In this document: positions 61,992 through 64,000 of the stretch, piece by piece | Numbering within the stretch: the stretch's first letter is position 1 | How the letters are laid out: each line of letters begins with the position of its first letter | Source of the DNA: an uncultured Bacteroidales bacterium | GTDB lineage: Bacteria; Bacteroidota; Bacteroidia; Bacteroidales; P3 | Length of the DNA: 64,000 nt | NCBI GenBank assembly: GCA_905234665.1 | Contig: CAJOIV010000009.1 | Span: 1-64,000 of the forward strand | Direction: 5' to 3' | The notes under the pieces: model-generated | Told to the model about the DNA's origin: nothing | The model's database searches: none | What the model saw: only the letters and a program-made list of their open reading frames with translations | Translations under genes and position numbers: made by a program

Positions 61992-64000
61992 TTATTGCGG
62001 GTCGACGTCGAAATGGATTTGGAGGGTGGCGAAGAGTTTGTCTTTCGTGCCGGGGGTGGGGCCTGTCTTGAGGCGGTCGCAGAGGTCGAGGATGATGCGC
62101 TTGGCGTCGGCGACGGCCTCGGTGCGTTCGAAACGGAGGATGATGTTCTTGATATAGAGGCCGCGGACGCGCGACACATTGGGGTACTCGGGCCCGATGA
62201 CGCGCTGGGCGAAGACCCCCCGCAGGTCGCGCGCCAGGATGCTGGCGGCATCGTTCAGCCGGTCGCTGTCGCGATGCTTCAGTGTCAGCGTGATAAGCCG
62301 GTAGAAGGGCGGGTAGCGGAAGACTCGCCGTTCCGTGATCTGACTCTCGTACATGGCGTTGTAGTCGTTGTCAATCACGTTGCGGATGGCCTGGTGGTAG
62401 GGGTTGAAAGTCTGGATGATGACCTTGCCCTGGTGGCCGTGGCGGCCGGCGCGGCCCGACACCTGCGTCATCTGCTGGAAAGCCCGCTCGAAGGCGCGGA
62501 AGTCGGGGAAATAGATGAGGTTGTCGGCGCTCACGATGCCCACCACGCTGACATTGTCGAAGTCCAGCCCCTTGGTGACCATCTGCGTGCCCACGAGGAT
62601 GTCAATCTTGCGGTCCTGGAAGTCGTTGATAATCTCGAGGTAGCGGTTCTTCTGGAGGGTGCTGTCCAGATCCATGCGTGCCACGCGGGCCTTGGGGAAG
62701 AGGATGCTCAGGTCGTCCTCGATGCGCTCGGTGCCGAAGCCCTTCATTGTCAGGTGGCGCGAGTGGCACGCCGGGCATTCCGACGGCAGGGGGATGGAGT
62801 AGCCGCAGTAGTGGCAGCGCATGCTGTTGGTGGCCTTGTGGTAGACCAGCGACACGTCACAATGCTGGCACTGCGGCGTCCAGTGGCAGTCGTCGCACTC
62901 GATGCGCAGCGAGAATCCGCGCCGGTTCTGGAAGAGGATGACCTGCTCGTGGTTGTCCAGCGCCTCCTGCATATTCTCCAGCAGGAAACGGCTGAAGTGG
63001 GTCGACCGTGCGGCCTTCTCGCCCTGTTCGCGGCGTATCTGCCTGAGTTCCTCCTTCATGTCGGCACACAACACCTCTGGCATCTGGAGGCCGCCATAGC
63101 GTTTTGTCATGGTCACGAGGCCGTATTTCCCCTGCTTGGCATTGAAGTAACTCTCCAGCGAGGGCGTCGCCGAGCCCAGCACCGTGCGGGCGCCCCAGAG
63201 GTGTGCCAGATAGATGGCCGCGTCGCGCCCGTGGTAGCGTGGCGTGGGGTCGTACTGCTTGTAGGAAGTGTCGTGTTCCTCGTCGACAATCACAAGTCCC
63301 AAGTTCCTGAACGGCAGGAAGAGAGCACTCCTTGCCCCAAGCAGTACTTGAAACTGTTGGTTGGGGTCGTCCGTGAAGGTGCGCGTCCATACCTCGGCGC
63401 GCTGCGAGGGGCTGAAACGCGAATGGTACACCCCCACGAGGTCGCCGAAATAGCGTCGCAGCCGGTTGATGATTTGTGCCGTGAGGGCTATCTCGGGCAG
63501 GAGGAAGAGCACCTGTTTGCCTTGTTTCACAACCTCGTCTATCAGCTTGATATACACCTCTGTCTTGCCCGATGAGGTGACGCCGTGCAACAAAGAAACG
63601 GCCTTATCAGAGGTGCGGAGGTAGTCGAACGCCGCCTGCTGCTCGTCGTTGAGATGTATCGTGTCGGCCGAAACGCAATTCTCCGCATCCACCCGCTCCA
63701 GACGCGACTCCACATGCTCCGAAAGCACCAGCACCCCGTTCTTCACCAGGGTCTTGAATGCCGAGTCGGAGAGCGGTTCGGGGCCTTCGCTGTCCAGGAG
63801 CGTGCGCTTCAGGACGGGATCCTGTCCGAAGTGGCTCATCTGCATGAACTTCAGCATCACATCCACCTGCCGCTGAGTGGTTTTCTTCTGCTCCAGGCGG
63901 TCGAAGAGCTCTTTTGCCCGTGCCTCGTCCTTATATTCCTCTGCCAGCTGCACATATATGGCCGTCTTGGGGACAAAGCGCTGCCGCATATCCTCGTCCA
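61992..64000 (-). CDS. priA: PriA, primosomal helicase (5' end beyond window)
   Basis: At least 669 residues of the replication-restart helicase, cut off at the 5' end; the first ATG in the window is internal. The Walker A GVTSSGKTEVYIKLI, DEEH box VDEEHDTSYKQ, ATPSLES motif III and the zinc fingers CDDCHWTPQCQHCDVSL and CHYCGYSIPLPSECPACH are present, followed by GTQMVTKGLDFDNVSV and QVSGRAGRHGHQG. PriA reloads DnaB at stalled forks. It precedes the ATPase gene by 47 bp, and may be cotranscribed. Confidence 0.96.
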   Translation of the reverse strand, partial: DEDMRQRFVPKTAIYVQLAEEYKDEARAKELFDRLEQKKTTQRQVDVMLKFMQMSHFGQDPVLKRTLLDSEGPEPLSDSAFKTLVKNGVLVLSEHVESRLERVDAENCVSADTIHLNDEQQAAFDYLRTSDKAVSLLHGVTSSGKTEVYIKLIDEVVKQGKQVLFLLPEIALTAQIINRLRRYFGDLVGVYHSRFSPSQRAEVWTRTFTDDPNQQFQVLLGARSALFLPFRNLGLVIVDEEHDTSYKQYDPTPRYHGRDAAIYLAHLWGARTVLGSATPSLESYFNAKQGKYGLVTMTKRYGGLQMPEVLCADMKEELRQIRREQGEKAARSTHFSRFLLENMQEALDNHEQVILFQNRRGFSLRIECDDCHWTPQCQHCDVSLVYHKATNSMRCHYCGYSIPLPSECPACHSRHLTMKGFGTERIEDDLSILFPKARVARMDLDSTLQKNRYLEIINDFQDRKIDILVGTQMVTKGLDFDNVSVVGIVSADNLIYFPDFRAFERAFQQMTQVSGRAGRHGHQGKVIIQTFNPYHQAIRNVIDNDYNAMYESQITERRVFRYPPFYRLITLTLKHRDSDRLNDAASILARDLRGVFAQRVIGPEYPNVSRVRGLYIKNIILRFERTEAVADAKRIILDLCDRLKTGPTPGTKDKLFATLQIHFDVDPQ

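Noticed and set aside
61899-63575. 558-codon plus-strand open frame opposite priA
   Set aside because: Antisense of PriA with intact helicase and zinc motifs.

Overview
The window comes from the chromosome of a Bacteroidota bacterium, most likely Bacteroidales. The signs are many promoters of the Bacteroidetes type (TAnnTTTG at -7 with a TTG box about 19 bp upstream), a lack of Shine-Dalgarno sequences, C-terminal sorting domains of the type IX secretion system (T9SS, types A and B), BspA-like leucine-rich repeats, an ExbB-ExbD-ExbD operon, a TonB-type outer-membrane receptor, a TamL-like lipoprotein and a DUF3127 protein. Housekeeping genes are GC-rich. The first 5 kb and parts of 52-62 kb are more AT-rich and carry defence-type or toxin-antitoxin genes, which suggests transfer. 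I see no tRNA, rRNA, CRISPR array or intact insertion sequence.

Layout. 1-5 kb: an AT-rich island with an AlbA_2-type protein (cut by the edge), a KAP P-loop NTPase, a nuclease-like protein and a higBA-like toxin-antitoxin set. 5-6.4 kb: an inverted 11-bp repeat array and a DUF4143 ATPase. 6.6-17.9 kb: prolyl-tRNA synthetase, then envelope genes (waaA, tamL, a polyprenyl diphosphate synthase, the exbB/exbD operon). 17.9-27 kb: M16 protease, CorA, DUF3127, formyl-THF cyclo-ligase, S41 protease, outer-membrane protein, pruA. 27-30.3 kb: lipoprotein, chagasin-type inhibitor with a broken papain-like protease, and an antitoxin-toxin-LuxR operon. 30.4-36.4 kb: outer-membrane receptor, S9 peptidase and two barrel proteins. 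36.5-52.2 kb: a long plus-strand run (nrnA broken by a frameshift, three FKBPs around adk, obg, PAP2 phosphatase, cvpA, dus, a TPR lipoprotein, pyrB-pyrI, and an RND pump with adaptor and TolC). 52.3-57.5 kb: PIN toxin pair, RhuM/Fic protein, a structured leader and a BspA-like T9SS cargo. 57.5-64 kb: a minus-strand run priA, AAA ATPase, PD-(D/E)XK-like protein, T9SS type B protein and a Card1/Can2-like CARF nuclease.

The most unusual signal is a family of modular low-complexity repeats. Heptamers (ATTAGGA/ATGAGGA/ATTGAAA) and octamers (CATATCAA, CACATTTA, CACATTAA) fill gene junctions in the order stop codon, heptamers, GC hairpins, octamers, start codon. In several genes (waaA, a PAP2 phosphatase, dus, a small membrane protein, the end of nrnA, the TolC signal peptide) heptamer arrays are translated in frame. 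Two junctional copies carry hairpins whose stems differ by compensating changes. The second strong candidate is the cassette at 57.5-62 kb. Three genes carry frame disruptions that look like small deletions; these could be real decay or assembly errors.
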